NCBI RefSeq assembly: GCF_016772275.1
Contig: NZ_CP065425.1
Coordinates: 2,758,653-2,822,652 of the forward strand
Direction of reading: 5' to 3'
DNA from: Heyndrickxia vini
GTDB taxonomy: Bacteria; Bacillota; Bacilli; Bacillales; Bacillaceae_C
DNA length: 64,000 nucleotides
The translations under genes were made by a program, and so were the position numbers. Below are positions 16,704 through 24,893 of this stretch, piece after piece; position 1 is the stretch's first letter; each line of letters starts with the position of its first letter. The notes beneath the pieces are model-generated. The model searched no databases and was not told where the DNA came from. It was given only the letters and a program-made list of their open reading frames with translations.

Positions 16704-17250
16704 GGTACCGGAATTGGGTATAGCGGGACATTGGTAACGTGAATCACACAGCTATGTTTCAGTATTGGGTGAAGCGGTACGATGATAACGCAAAGCACAC
16801 AGCTATGGTGCCGGTATTGGGTGAAGCGGTACGATAATAACGCGAATCACACAACTATGGTGCCGGTATTGGGTGAAGCGGTACGATAATAACGTGAATC
16901 ACACAGCTATGGTGCCGGTATTGGGTGAAGCGGTACAATAATAACGCAAATCACACAACTATGGTGCCGGTATTGGGTGAAGCGGTACGATAATAACGCG
17001 AATCACACAACTATGGTGCCGGTATTGGGTGAAGCGGTACGATAATAACGTGAATCACACAGCTATGGTGCCGGTATTGGGTGAAGCGGTACAATAATAA
17101 CGCAAATCACACAACTATGGTGCCGGTATTGGGTGAAGCGGTACGATAATAACGCGAATCACTCAGCTATGGTTCCGGTATTGGGTGAAGCGGTACGATA
17201 ATAACGCAAAGCACACGGCTATGGTTCCGGTATTGGGTGAAGCGGTACGC
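16704..17250. repeat. 52-bp tandem repeat array (minisatellite)
   Basis: About 10.5 head-to-tail copies of a 52-bp unit. Each copy contains GGTATTGGGTGAAGCGGTAC and ends with a CACACAACTAT-like segment. The outer copies are degenerate and the inner ones nearly identical. Three consecutive variants (CGCGAA...AAC, CGTGAA...AGC, CGCAAA...AAC) recur in the same order, so a 156-bp block was itself duplicated. The period is not a multiple of three and no long reading frame survives, so the array is non-coding. It is locally GC-richer than its surroundings. Confidence 0.95.
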
Positions 17251-17377
17251 TAGCTGCTCCGAACCTGCTGAAACGGTTACCCTAAGGTAAGAACCGTGCT
17301 ACAAACACCTCCATAAGATTCGAAATTCCCTGTCCGTTCTTTCCTAGTGTATAGACACCTTCGAATTCCCGAATCCA

Positions 17378-17539
17378 TTATTTTTTTAAGTGTATGATAT
17401 TTGGATCCTCAATATCCAATAGTTCTGTCCTATCATCCCATTCGTCTATTATGCTTTCTGGAAGCTCTTCTTCTTCCATTTCTTCATACATTTCTTCTGT
17501 CCATCTTCCTTTAATAAAATTGAATAATCTGTTTGGCAA
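17378..17539 (-). CDS. Small acidic protein, 53 aa, TTG start
   Basis: Reads LPNRLFNFIKGRWTEEMYEE from a TTG start, then a very acidic middle (EMEEEELPES) and ends IIHLKK. An in-frame stop just upstream fixes the start to this TTG or an internal ATG; GGGGTG lies about eight bases before it. Composition and downstream position relative to menA suggest a real but unknown small protein. Confidence 0.5.
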   Translation of the reverse strand: MPNRLFNFIKGRWTEEMYEEMEEEELPESIIDEWDDRTELLDIEDPNIIHLKK

Positions 17540-17633
17540 TTACAACACCCCATTTATAATAAAATAACCGCTCTACATTAGTATTTGACTTAAAAAACAG
17601 TTTTTATCCAAAATGAGATATAAATTTTACCTA

Positions 17634-17667
17634 TAAAAAAAAGCCCAACTGCGTCGCAATTGAGCTT
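17634..17667 (-). terminator. Intrinsic terminator of menA
   Basis: On the minus strand AGCTCAATTGC / GCAGTTGGGCT forms a stem followed by eight T, 12 bases past the menA stop. Confidence 0.85.
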
Positions 17668-17678
17668 TGATCTCGTTA

Positions 17679-18575
17679 TTAACCAATAAATAATCCGATG
17701 GCCAACAATAGTCCAAAAAAAGTATTCGTTTGTGCTGTTGATTTCATTGCTATAATCATTTTCATACCAACCCCGCCACCTACGAATCCTTTAATCGCTT
17801 TAATCGGAATCGGTAGACTTAAAAAGACAAAACATGTCCACGGACTTACAATATTCATCACAACTAATAATAATATCCATAAATATGCAAGAGCAAAGGC
17901 TACACCTAATACATAGATTGCATTTTTCCGGCCAATTAAGATAGCTAATGTCTTTCTTCCACCAAGCGTATCTTCCTCAATATCCCGAATATTATTAGCT
18001 AAATTGATCGCACCAACTAAAATAGCAATCGGAATAGATAATAAAATACTTTGTTGATTAACATATCCTGTTTGAATAAAGAATGAAATCAAAATAAACA
18101 TTGAACCCATACAAACACCGGCAAATAACTCCCCGAATGGTGTATAAGCAATTGGGAGTGGACCACCAGTGTATAGATAACCGATTGCCATGCCAACCAC
18201 CCCAATTAACGCTAACCACCAGCTACTTGTCATACAAATATAAAATCCGAAAATAATTGCTATTGCGTAACATAAAATAGCTAATTGTAGTACGGTTTTG
18301 GGCTTCATTCCTTCACGGACAATTGCTCCACCGATTCCGACAGAATCAGCGGTATCCAATCCCCTTTTAAAATCGTAATACTCATTAAATAAGTTCGTAG
18401 CAATTTGAATAAATAAACAAGAAAATAGCATAGCTAAAAAGAGCCATATATCAATATGATTATAGAATCTTGCAGCTGCAGTACCAATTAGGACGGGTAC
18501 AAATGAAGCTGTTAAAGTATGAGGACGAGTTAACTTCCACAACACCTTCAAGTTCTTTTTTCGATTCGTATCCAT
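17679..18575 (-). CDS. menA: 1,4-dihydroxy-2-naphthoate polyprenyltransferase
   Basis: A 298-residue UbiA-family membrane prenyltransferase that attaches the isoprenoid tail to dihydroxynaphthoate in menaquinone synthesis. The first Asp-rich motif is NLFNEYYDFKRGLDTAD (about 62-78) and the second is NNIRDIEEDTLGGRKTL (about 194-210); both bind Mg-diphosphate. N-terminal LTRPHTLTASFVPVL is typical of MenA. About nine membrane helices are visible. It is monocistronic with its own terminator; other men genes are not in the window. Confidence 0.95.
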   Translation of the reverse strand: MDTNRKKNLKVLWKLTRPHTLTASFVPVLIGTAAARFYNHIDIWLFLAMLFSCLFIQIATNLFNEYYDFKRGLDTADSVGIGGAIVREGMKPKTVLQLAILCYAIAIIFGFYICMTSSWWLALIGVVGMAIGYLYTGGPLPIAYTPFGELFAGVCMGSMFILISFFIQTGYVNQQSILLSIPIAILVGAINLANNIRDIEEDTLGGRKTLAILIGRKNAIYVLGVAFALAYLWILLLVVMNIVSPWTCFVFLSLPIPIKAIKGFVGGGVGMKMIIAMKSTAQTNTFFGLLLAIGLFIG

Positions 18576-18740
18576 GATTTTTAATCCTTTCTTTAATCAT
18601 ACTTATCCGTTCAATATTTTATCATATTTTCACTTAATACGTTATATAAAAAATTTAGAAAAACCGTTTAAACTTACTTTTTATTAGAATCATCACAAAC
18701 ACCAATTGTAATAATTTCTTTATAAGTCCTGGACAAGAAC

Positions 18741-18770
18741 AAAAAAAGTACCCAATCATGGACTGGGTAC
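18741..18770 (-). terminator. Intrinsic terminator
   Basis: GTACCCA / TGGGTAC stem followed on the minus strand by TTTTTTT. No protein gene precedes it, which is why a small RNA is suspected. Confidence 0.8.
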
Positions 18771-18812
18771 AAAAAATATATACAGATAGGGGAAAAGAAA
18801 GATAAGTCTTAT
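18741..18812 (-). ncRNA. Candidate Fur-linked small RNA (FsrA-like)
   Basis: On the minus strand a TATAAT (18823-18818) is followed by the perfect dyad GATAAGACTTATC (18813-18801). That is close to the GATAATNATTATC core of Fur boxes. Next come a C-rich stretch TCTTTCTTTTCCCCTATCTG and a terminator hairpin GTACCCA / TGGGTAC with a seven-T tail. The roughly 70-nt transcript has no reading frame. Layout and C-rich bait resemble B. subtilis FsrA. The -35 box is poor and identity is inference. Confidence 0.45.
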
Positions 18813-18913
18813 CAAATATTATACTTACTTTAAAGCGTTAATACATGAGGAAATTAGATTAATACTATTTTCCCCTTTTTAACTTTCACTTCTTTAAAAT
18901 TAAATTTTTCCAT

Positions 18914-18946
18914 AAAAAAGACACATCCCAAAATAAGAAATGTGTC
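18914..18946 (-). terminator. Terminator downstream of tRNA-Val
   Basis: GACACAT / ATGTGTC hairpin with a T run on the minus strand, about 10 nt past the tRNA 3' end. Confidence 0.8.
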
Positions 18947-18956
18947 AATAATGGTA

Positions 18957-19029
18957 TGACCTGTGAGGGACTTGAACCCCCGACCCCAACCCTGTCAAGG
19001 TTGTGCTCTCCCAACTGAGCTAACAGATC
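18957..19029 (-). tRNA. tRNA-Val (anticodon GAC)
   Basis: The minus strand folds as a 73-nt tRNA without encoded CCA. Acceptor GATCTGT pairs fully with ACAGGTC, followed by discriminator A. The D arm is GCTC...GAGC. The anticodon arm CAACC-TTGACAA-GGTTG gives anticodon GAC (Val). The T arm has the loop TTCAAGT. It is a single isolated tRNA gene with its own terminator. Confidence 0.95.
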
Positions 19030-19164
19030 GCTATAAAATATGTAAGACAATAATAAATATATTATGCATCCACTCTTATGTCAACTATTTTTTAGCTATA
19101 AAAATTATTTTCTTTTTTAATTAGTTCGAAGTAAAATTATAGGTAATAGATAGGAGGAAGTAAA

Positions 19165-19887
19165 TTGAGTACACAAAAAAGCACGATTACGGAAATAATG
19201 TTTGAGAGTAAAGTATTAGGGGAAAATTTAACTATCCTAGTATATTTACCTGCCAATTATTCCCCATTGTATAAATATAATTTATTAATTGCGCAAGATG
19301 GGAAGGATTATTTTCAACTAGGAAGAATAGCGAGAGTGGCGGATGAGTTATTGGAGAAAGATGAAATTGAAAACGTTATTATTGTGGGCATTCCCTATCA
19401 AAATGTCAATGATCGGCGAAAGAAATACCATCCTGAAGGTGAACAAAATGATGCCTATATTCGTTTTTTAGCACATGAGCTTGTTCCATTTTTGGATGAA
19501 GAATATCCTACATATCACGTTGGAAATGGGCGCATATTAATTGGAGATTCACTTGGAGCAACTGTTTCATTAATGACTGCAGTTAAATATCCAAATATTT
19601 TTGGAAAAGTTATCTTGCAATCACCGTTGGTCAATGATCAAGTATTACAACTTGTCGAAAATCATCCAGCCCCCCATCTGCTAGATATATATCATATTAT
19701 TGGCAAGGGAGAAACTGAAGTGAAGACTACAAATGGAAGTATTCAAGATTTTCTGACGCCAAATCGCGAACTTCATCAACTATTCGAAGAAAAAGGTTTT
19801 CAAAATTTTTATGAGGAATTTGAAGGAAATCATACGTGGAAGTTTTGGCAGCCTGATTTAAAAAGAGCATTGAAACATGCATTATAG
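19165..19887 (+). CDS. yjcH: Esterase-D-like alpha/beta hydrolase (YjcH)
   Basis: A 240-residue alpha/beta hydrolase of the esterase D/enterochelin-esterase-like family. The nucleophile elbow is GDSLGAT (about 131-137, catalytic Ser) and the probable catalytic His lies in GNHTWKFW near the C-terminus. It starts with TTG nine bases after TAGGAGG. It is followed by yjcG and yjcF homologues in the same relative grouping as B. subtilis yjcF-yjcG-yjcH, which supports the name. The substrate is unknown. Confidence 0.87.
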   Translation: MSTQKSTITEIMFESKVLGENLTILVYLPANYSPLYKYNLLIAQDGKDYFQLGRIARVADELLEKDEIENVIIVGIPYQNVNDRRKKYHPEGEQNDAYIRFLAHELVPFLDEEYPTYHVGNGRILIGDSLGATVSLMTAVKYPNIFGKVILQSPLVNDQVLQLVENHPAPHLLDIYHIIGKGETEVKTTNGSIQDFLTPNRELHQLFEEKGFQNFYEEFEGNHTWKFWQPDLKRALKHAL

Positions 19888-19972
19888 GCTGAAACATAGT
19901 TTATTATGTTAAATTTTTTGAAAAATTGTTATAATGGTATTAATTCAAGTATTTTAAAGGAGGTAATAACAA

Positions 19973-20485
19973 ATGAAATATGGTATTGTCATGTTTCCAT
20001 CAAAGAAACTACAAGATCTTGTGAATTCCTACAGAAAAAGATATGATCCTCATTATGCGCTGATTCCTCCTCATATTACTCTAAAACATGTATTTGAATC
20101 TACGGATGATGAAATTAAAACGATTTCACATAAACTTAAACAATTATCTAAACAGCATCACCCGATGAAGATTCATGTATCAAAGGTTAGTTCGTTCCAA
20201 CCTGTAAATAATACAATTTATTTCAAAGTGGAACCGACAGAAGAACTTGAACAATTACACAAAGAATTGTACAGTGAACTGCCTGGTGAAGATCCAGAGT
20301 ATTCTTTTGTACCTCATATTACCATTGGTCAAAAGTTATCAAATGACGAACATTCTGATATTTACGGACAGCTAAGTATGGTTGGAATCGAGCATGAAGA
20401 AGTGATCGATCGTTTTCATCTTTTATATCAACTTGAAAGTGGTCAATGGACCGTTTATGAAACATATCGCCTAGGAGAGGAATAA
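19973..20485 (+). CDS. yjcG: 2H-phosphoesterase / 2'-5' RNA ligase-like protein (YjcG)
   Basis: A 170-residue 2H phosphoesterase with both HxT motifs: HITLKHVF (about 35-42) and HITIGQKL (about 113-120). The family hydrolyses or forms 2',5'- or cyclic phosphodiester bonds; the substrate of the Bacillus member is not established. AAAGGAGG precedes ATG. It sits between yjcH and yjcF homologues, and the next start is 7 nt after its stop. Confidence 0.9.
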   Translation: MKYGIVMFPSKKLQDLVNSYRKRYDPHYALIPPHITLKHVFESTDDEIKTISHKLKQLSKQHHPMKIHVSKVSSFQPVNNTIYFKVEPTEELEQLHKELYSELPGEDPEYSFVPHITIGQKLSNDEHSDIYGQLSMVGIEHEEVIDRFHLLYQLESGQWTVYETYRLGEE

Positions 20486-20492
20486 TTGCACT

Positions 20493-20915
20493 GTGAAAGT
20501 CATTCAAGTAGAAACAGACGAACAATTAAATGATGCATTTTCTATTAGAAAAACAGTATTTGTCGAAGAACAACATGTCGATGTTGAGGAAGAAATTGAC
20601 CAATACGAAGAAGCTTCAAAGCATTTTGTCTTATATGATGAAAATAATGCGGCCGGAGCCGGGCGTTTCCGAATCCTTGATGGAAAGGGAAAGGTAGAAC
20701 GAATATGTATTCTGCCTGCTTATCGCGGCAAAGGTGCCGGCAAAATAGTGATGGATGCAATTGAACAATATGCAGCACAGCAAGATGTTCACGTCTTAAA
20801 ACTTAATGCGCAAACGCATGCCATCCCTTTTTATGAAAAATTAGGCTATGTAGTTATCTCAGAGGAGTTTATGGATGCTGGAATTCCTCATAAAACGATG
20901 GAAAAACGCATTTAA
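20493..20915 (+). CDS. yjcF: GNAT-family N-acetyltransferase (YjcF)
   Basis: A 140-residue GNAT acetyltransferase, ElaA-like. The acetyl-CoA loop is ILPAYRGKGAGKIVMDAIE (about 72-90), and the C-terminal LNAQTHAIPFYEKLGYVV is typical of the family. It starts with GTG; AGGAGAGG lies 14 bases upstream. It ends the three-gene yjcH-yjcG-yjcF unit with a terminator. The acceptor substrate is unknown. Confidence 0.9.
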   Translation: MKVIQVETDEQLNDAFSIRKTVFVEEQHVDVEEEIDQYEEASKHFVLYDENNAAGAGRFRILDGKGKVERICILPAYRGKGAGKIVMDAIEQYAAQQDVHVLKLNAQTHAIPFYEKLGYVVISEEFMDAGIPHKTMEKRI

Positions 20916-20918
20916 TGA

Positions 20919-20950
20919 ATGAGGGTATCAAAAGATGCCCTCATTTTCTT
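20919..20950 (+). terminator. Intrinsic terminator of the yjcHGF unit
   Basis: ATGAGGG / CCCTCAT hairpin followed by TTTCTTTTT. Confidence 0.85.
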
Positions 20951-21009
20951 TTTAGATGATTTTATAAAAATACCACCTTTAGGAAAGCTTACTACTAAAG
21001 GAGGATATT

Positions 21010-21387
21010 ATGAAGCTGTTTATTGAATACATATTGGATGAACTTGAACAAATTGGTTTAAATCATAAATATCGTGTTTCTCTTTCCTCTTCAAAAAATG
21101 AGGAAAATTACGTAAGAGGTGTTATGCAATTCTTCGATCAATACTTTGATATACATTTTATTATTATTTTTAGCTATCCTGAAGAAAATCCAAATTTAAA
21201 TTATATTTTTTGGATTCTCGATCAGCAAGGTAATAAAAGTTTAATTAATGGCACCGAAAAAAAAGAGAAAAAAACCGACATCATTAAAGAAAAGGCACTG
21301 AAAGAAATAAAAATAAACTTAACTGAAGGAGAAGATATCCGCTACCTACTGGAAGAAATTAATCAAATCGTAGAAGCCAATTTATAA
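21010..21387 (+). CDS. Hypothetical protein, 125 aa
   Basis: A soluble protein with an alpha-beta pattern: MKLFIEYILDELEQIGLNHK, then FDIHFIIIFSYP and a Lys/Glu-rich second half ending EEINQIVEANL. GGAGG lies before the ATG and a terminator directly after the stop, so it is a single-gene unit. No family recognised. Confidence 0.65.
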   Translation: MKLFIEYILDELEQIGLNHKYRVSLSSSKNEENYVRGVMQFFDQYFDIHFIIIFSYPEENPNLNYIFWILDQQGNKSLINGTEKKEKKTDIIKEKALKEIKINLTEGEDIRYLLEEINQIVEANL

Positions 21388-21410
21388 AACCAGTTTACTG
21401 GTTTTTTTTT
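21386..21410 (+). terminator. Intrinsic terminator
   Basis: AAACCAG / CTGGTTT hairpin followed by a long T run, starting at the stop codon of the preceding gene. Confidence 0.85.
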
Positions 21411-21537
21411 GTCTAATTCTCCCTTTTACTTATTCCTCCTTCAAACTTCCAAAATTCAGGTACCTAATTATCACTCCTACATATCTTATATTGAATAATT
21501 ACCTAGGCATTAGCACAAAAGATTTAGGAAGGATGCG

Positions 21538-22521
21538 ATGAATCTGAAAAGAAAACATGTACAATTAATCCCCTTTTTACTTTTCATCTTATTCATATCA
21601 ACAATTTTGAGTGGGTGTAATAAAGAGAATACAAAGGCAGCTTCTTCAGAAGAAAAAGTTTTGAAAATTGGCTATCAGAAAAATTGTCCATTAGTCATTC
21701 TAAAAGAACTTGGTACATTGGAAAAAGAATTAAAATCACATGGTTATAAGGTAAAATGGTCTGAATTCCAAGCGGGTCCGGCATTACTTGAAGCATTAAA
21801 TGCTGGCAGTATTGATTTTGGCAGAACCGGTGATTCTCCACCTATTTTTGCACAAGCAGCAGGATCCTCACTACTTTATGTTGCATCGGGAATATCTAAA
21901 TATCAAGGCTCCGGCATCCTTGTAAAAAAAGATGGACCAATCAAAAATTTAGCTGATCTCAAAGGGAAAAAAATTGCCTTTGCAAAAGGTTCAAGCTCCC
22001 ATTTTTTACTCATTAATGCGTTAAAAAAATCGGATATTTCAATAAATGATATTGAACCTGCTTATTTAGCACCAGGTGACGCAAGAATTGCTTTCGAACA
22101 AAATAAAGTTGATGCTTGGGTCGTATGGGACCCATTTACGGCAGATGCTGAAAAATTACCTAATACTAAATTACTCGTAAATGGCAAAGGGTTAACATCC
22201 GACCGTGATTATTTTGTCGCTTCTTCTGCATTTGCGAAAGCAAATCCGGACATTTTAAAAGTGGTTTTAAAGGAAGTGCAAAAATCGTCGGAATGGGCGA
22301 ATAATCATCATAAAGAAGCAGCTGAGCTTCTTTCTCATTTGCTCGGAATTGAGAAATCCTCCATGCTTAAGGCAATTGAAAGAAGAACTTACGGTGTTGA
22401 AAAAATAACGGATGAAGTTATCAACGAACAACAACATATCGCTGATACGTTTTACGAGTTAAAAATTATTCCAAAAAAAGTAAGCTTAAAGGAGAATGTC
22501 CTCAATTTAAATGAAAACTAG
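21538..22521 (+). CDS. ssuA: Aliphatic sulfonate ABC transporter, substrate-binding lipoprotein
   Basis: A 327-residue SsuA-family binding protein. The signal peptide ends in lipobox LSGC (about 23-26), so it is membrane-tethered. The ligand-binding signature DFGRTGDSPPIFAQAAG lies at about 98-114. It captures alkanesulfonates (or related nitrate/taurine-type ligands) for use as sulfur source. It heads an ssuA-ssuC-ssuB operon; no monooxygenase ssuD gene follows, unlike in B. subtilis, so sulfur release must be encoded elsewhere or the ligand differs. Confidence 0.9.
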   Translation: MNLKRKHVQLIPFLLFILFISTILSGCNKENTKAASSEEKVLKIGYQKNCPLVILKELGTLEKELKSHGYKVKWSEFQAGPALLEALNAGSIDFGRTGDSPPIFAQAAGSSLLYVASGISKYQGSGILVKKDGPIKNLADLKGKKIAFAKGSSSHFLLINALKKSDISINDIEPAYLAPGDARIAFEQNKVDAWVVWDPFTADAEKLPNTKLLVNGKGLTSDRDYFVASSAFAKANPDILKVVLKEVQKSSEWANNHHKEAAELLSHLLGIEKSSMLKAIERRTYGVEKITDEVINEQQHIADTFYELKIIPKKVSLKENVLNLNEN

Positions 22522-22540
22522 AACGAAAGGATGCCTATAA

Positions 22541-23317
22541 GTGAAAACATTCTTAAAGAAACTTGTGCCCTGGGGAATTCCCGTTCTCATCGTTGTAGGA
22601 TGGCAGTGTTTCACAAAGTTCCACATCTTATCCGATAATTTTTTACCGGCTCCTTCTGATGTGTTTGTTGCGGCATTTCATTTAATCAATAACGGAGAGT
22701 TATTTCATAATGTGTGGGTTAGTTTATGGAGGGCTTTACTTGGTTTTCTCATTGGAGGAAGTATCGGTTTTATTCTCGGACTTTTGAATGGCATCTTTCG
22801 AACGTCTGAAACATTATTAGATACTTCCATACAAATGCTACGGAATATCCCTCATCTTGCTCTTGTCCCATTAGTCATATTATGGTTTGGAATTGAAGAG
22901 GAAGCAAAAATATTCCTCGTTGCTACCGGGGTTCTATTCCCTATTTATCTCAATACCTATCATGGCATTAAAAACGTCGATAAGGGATTAATCGAAATGG
23001 GACGAAGCTATGGTTTAAAGGGTCTCCCCCTCTTTGTCCATATCATTTTTCCGGGTGCTCTTTCCTCGATTCTTGTTGGTGTTCGTTTCTCTTTAGGAAT
23101 TATGTGGGTGACACTTATTGTCGCTGAAACCATTTCATCAACATCAGGAATCGGCTATATGGCGATGACTGCAAGAGAATTTATGCAAATGGATATCATT
23201 GTATTAAGCATTCTACTATATGCTTTATTAGGAAAGGCTTCTGATATAATCGCCAAGTTTTTTGAAAAAAAATGGCTTCAATGGCATCCAAATTATCAAC
23301 GAAGGGGAATTGACTGA
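22541..23317 (+). CDS. ssuC: Aliphatic sulfonate ABC transporter, permease
   Basis: A 258-residue BPD_transp_1 permease with six helices. The coupling EAA loop is EMGRSYGLKGLPLFVHIIFPG (about 153-173). The stretch MLRNIPHLALVPLVILWFG is highly typical of SsuC. It begins with GTG 19 nt after ssuA and overlaps the ATPase gene by one base. Confidence 0.93.
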   Translation: MKTFLKKLVPWGIPVLIVVGWQCFTKFHILSDNFLPAPSDVFVAAFHLINNGELFHNVWVSLWRALLGFLIGGSIGFILGLLNGIFRTSETLLDTSIQMLRNIPHLALVPLVILWFGIEEEAKIFLVATGVLFPIYLNTYHGIKNVDKGLIEMGRSYGLKGLPLFVHIIFPGALSSILVGVRFSLGIMWVTLIVAETISSTSGIGYMAMTAREFMQMDIIVLSILLYALLGKASDIIAKFFEKKWLQWHPNYQRRGID

Positions 23318-24093
23318 TGAGAAGCAAAGTCAAAAAAGATCATATTACACTCACAAATATTAATAAAAGTTATAAAAACGCATCTGTATTAAAAAATCTT
23401 ACACTTACAATTCAAGAAGGAGAATTTATTGCCATCGTTGGCAAAAGCGGATGTGGAAAAAGTACCTTACTACGCCTCCTATCTGGTTTAGAAAAGCCCG
23501 ATAGTGGTGCTATAGTAATGAATGGCAAGACACTAGATAAATTAAATCAGGAATCTCGATTAATGTTTCAAGATGGACGTTTACTTCCTTGGAAAACGGT
23601 TGGCGAGAATGTAGAATTAGGACTCTTACGTGAATCTAGAAATGACGTGATAGAGGTTCTGCGTAGTGTTGATCTTGATCAACGGATTCACGAATGGCCA
23701 GAAAAGCTTTCTGGTGGGCAAAAACAGCGCGTGGCACTTGCACGGGCACTCATCCATAAACCACGGCTTCTTTTATTAGACGAACCTCTCGGAGCACTTG
23801 ATGCCTTGACAAGATTAGACATGCAAGGACTAATCGAGCAAATTTGGTTACAAAAAAAATTCACTGCACTTTTAGTAACACATGATGTGGAAGAAGCCGT
23901 TTCATTAGCAGATCGAATCATTATTCTTAAAGATGGGAACATAGCAATGGATGTAAGAGTCCCTTTACCTAGACCAAGACCGAGAAGCCATGTAGCATTT
24001 CAAAACATTGTTGAAATGATACTAAATGAAATTTTGGAAATTCCAAAAAAGCATTCTCAACTCATAAAAAAATCGTATGAATCCTTTGTTTAA
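23317..24093 (+). CDS. ssuB: Aliphatic sulfonate ABC transporter, ATPase
   Basis: A 258-residue ABC ATPase of the nitrate/sulfonate/taurine group. Walker A GKSGCGKSTLL (about 42-52), Q-loop MFQDGRLLPWKTV, signature LSGGQKQR and Walker B LLLLDEPLGALDALTR are all intact. The Q-loop with RLLPW is characteristic of SsuB/TauB proteins. Its start overlaps the stop of ssuC. Confidence 0.94.
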   Translation: MRSKVKKDHITLTNINKSYKNASVLKNLTLTIQEGEFIAIVGKSGCGKSTLLRLLSGLEKPDSGAIVMNGKTLDKLNQESRLMFQDGRLLPWKTVGENVELGLLRESRNDVIEVLRSVDLDQRIHEWPEKLSGGQKQRVALARALIHKPRLLLLDEPLGALDALTRLDMQGLIEQIWLQKKFTALLVTHDVEEAVSLADRIIILKDGNIAMDVRVPLPRPRPRSHVAFQNIVEMILNEILEIPKKHSQLIKKSYESFV

Positions 24094-24098
24094 TAAAA

Positions 24099-24144
24099 TG
24101 GTCAAAAGGGCAATCCAAATTTTCGTTGATTGCCTTCTTGACCA
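24099..24144. repeat. Long imperfect inverted repeat after ssuB
   Basis: TGGTCAAAAGGGCAATC pairs with GATTGCCTTCTTGACCA around a 12-base loop, just after the ssuB stop. No T run follows, so it is either a Rho-independent-like stop of low efficiency or an RNA-stabilising stem. Confidence 0.7.
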
Positions 24145-24226
24145 CTATAAAGTAGTTGGAGGCATACACAGAAATTATAATACATACATATAAACGAACA
24201 AATATTTTCTAATAGGACTGGTAGTA

Positions 24227-24874
24227 TTGATTAAAAATAATTTTCATCTCCTACGAAAAATTTCGGAGAAATACTTATATATTCTTATAGGTTCAATTAT
24301 ACAAGGATTTGCTATGGGAAGTTTTTTATTTCCTCATTTTATTCCTTCCGGAGGTGCGGGCGGGTTAACAGTGTTGCTTAATTATTGGTTCTCTCTCCCG
24401 ATGAGTATCGGACTTTTTATCATAAATGCCTCCATGTTATTAATTGCAGTTCATTATTTAGGTACTTCAAGTGCAATCGGAACATTAGTTGGGATTACAG
24501 GTACTTCTATAGCGGTTAATTTATTTGAAGTTTATGTTCACTTATCTTTCCAAAATGTCTGGATCGATCTTTTCATTGGCTCTATTACATTAGGAATTGG
24601 CGTCGGATTACTGCTAAGGCAAGGGGTTTCACATGGAGGAATCGGTATTCTCGCACTTATTATTTCAAAAGCAAGACGTATTCCCCCAGGGAAACCGTTA
24701 TTTTTAATAAACGGGGTTATTTTTATCATTATTTCTTATATTATAAATTGGCAAATTGTTGTACAAGCCGTTATTTGTCAATGGTTTTCCACAAAGATTA
24801 TTGACTGGATTTTTCATTTACATGTTCCACCAAATGTCCTATCATTTTTGCAGCCGCAATTTCGAAAGAAGTAA
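24227..24874 (+). CDS. YitT-family membrane protein
   Basis: A 215-residue polytopic membrane protein of the YitT (DUF161) family. N-terminal IIQGFAMGSFLFPHFIPSGG (about 22-41) and the later RQGVSHGGIGILALI are the glycine-rich repeats typical of the family. About six helices are visible. It lacks the C-terminal DUF2179 domain carried by longer members. The start is TTG with a weak AGGACTGG site, so the exact start is uncertain. Function unknown. Confidence 0.82.
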   Translation: MIKNNFHLLRKISEKYLYILIGSIIQGFAMGSFLFPHFIPSGGAGGLTVLLNYWFSLPMSIGLFIINASMLLIAVHYLGTSSAIGTLVGITGTSIAVNLFEVYVHLSFQNVWIDLFIGSITLGIGVGLLLRQGVSHGGIGILALIISKARRIPPGKPLFLINGVIFIIISYIINWQIVVQAVICQWFSTKIIDWIFHLHVPPNVLSFLQPQFRKK

Positions 24875-24893
24875 TTGGTATAGAATTTATAAA

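Noticed and set aside
16704-17250. CRISPR array
   Set aside because: Units are contiguous 52-bp direct repeats without unique spacers, and no cas genes lie in the window.
18860-18915. 19-codon frame starting ATGGAAAAATTT on the minus strand
   Set aside because: It starts inside the T run of the tRNA terminator and has no ribosome site.
18957-19029. tRNA-Asp (GTC) on the plus strand
   Set aside because: The T-loop TTCAAGT and acceptor pairing are only correct on the minus strand, which gives anticodon GAC (Val).
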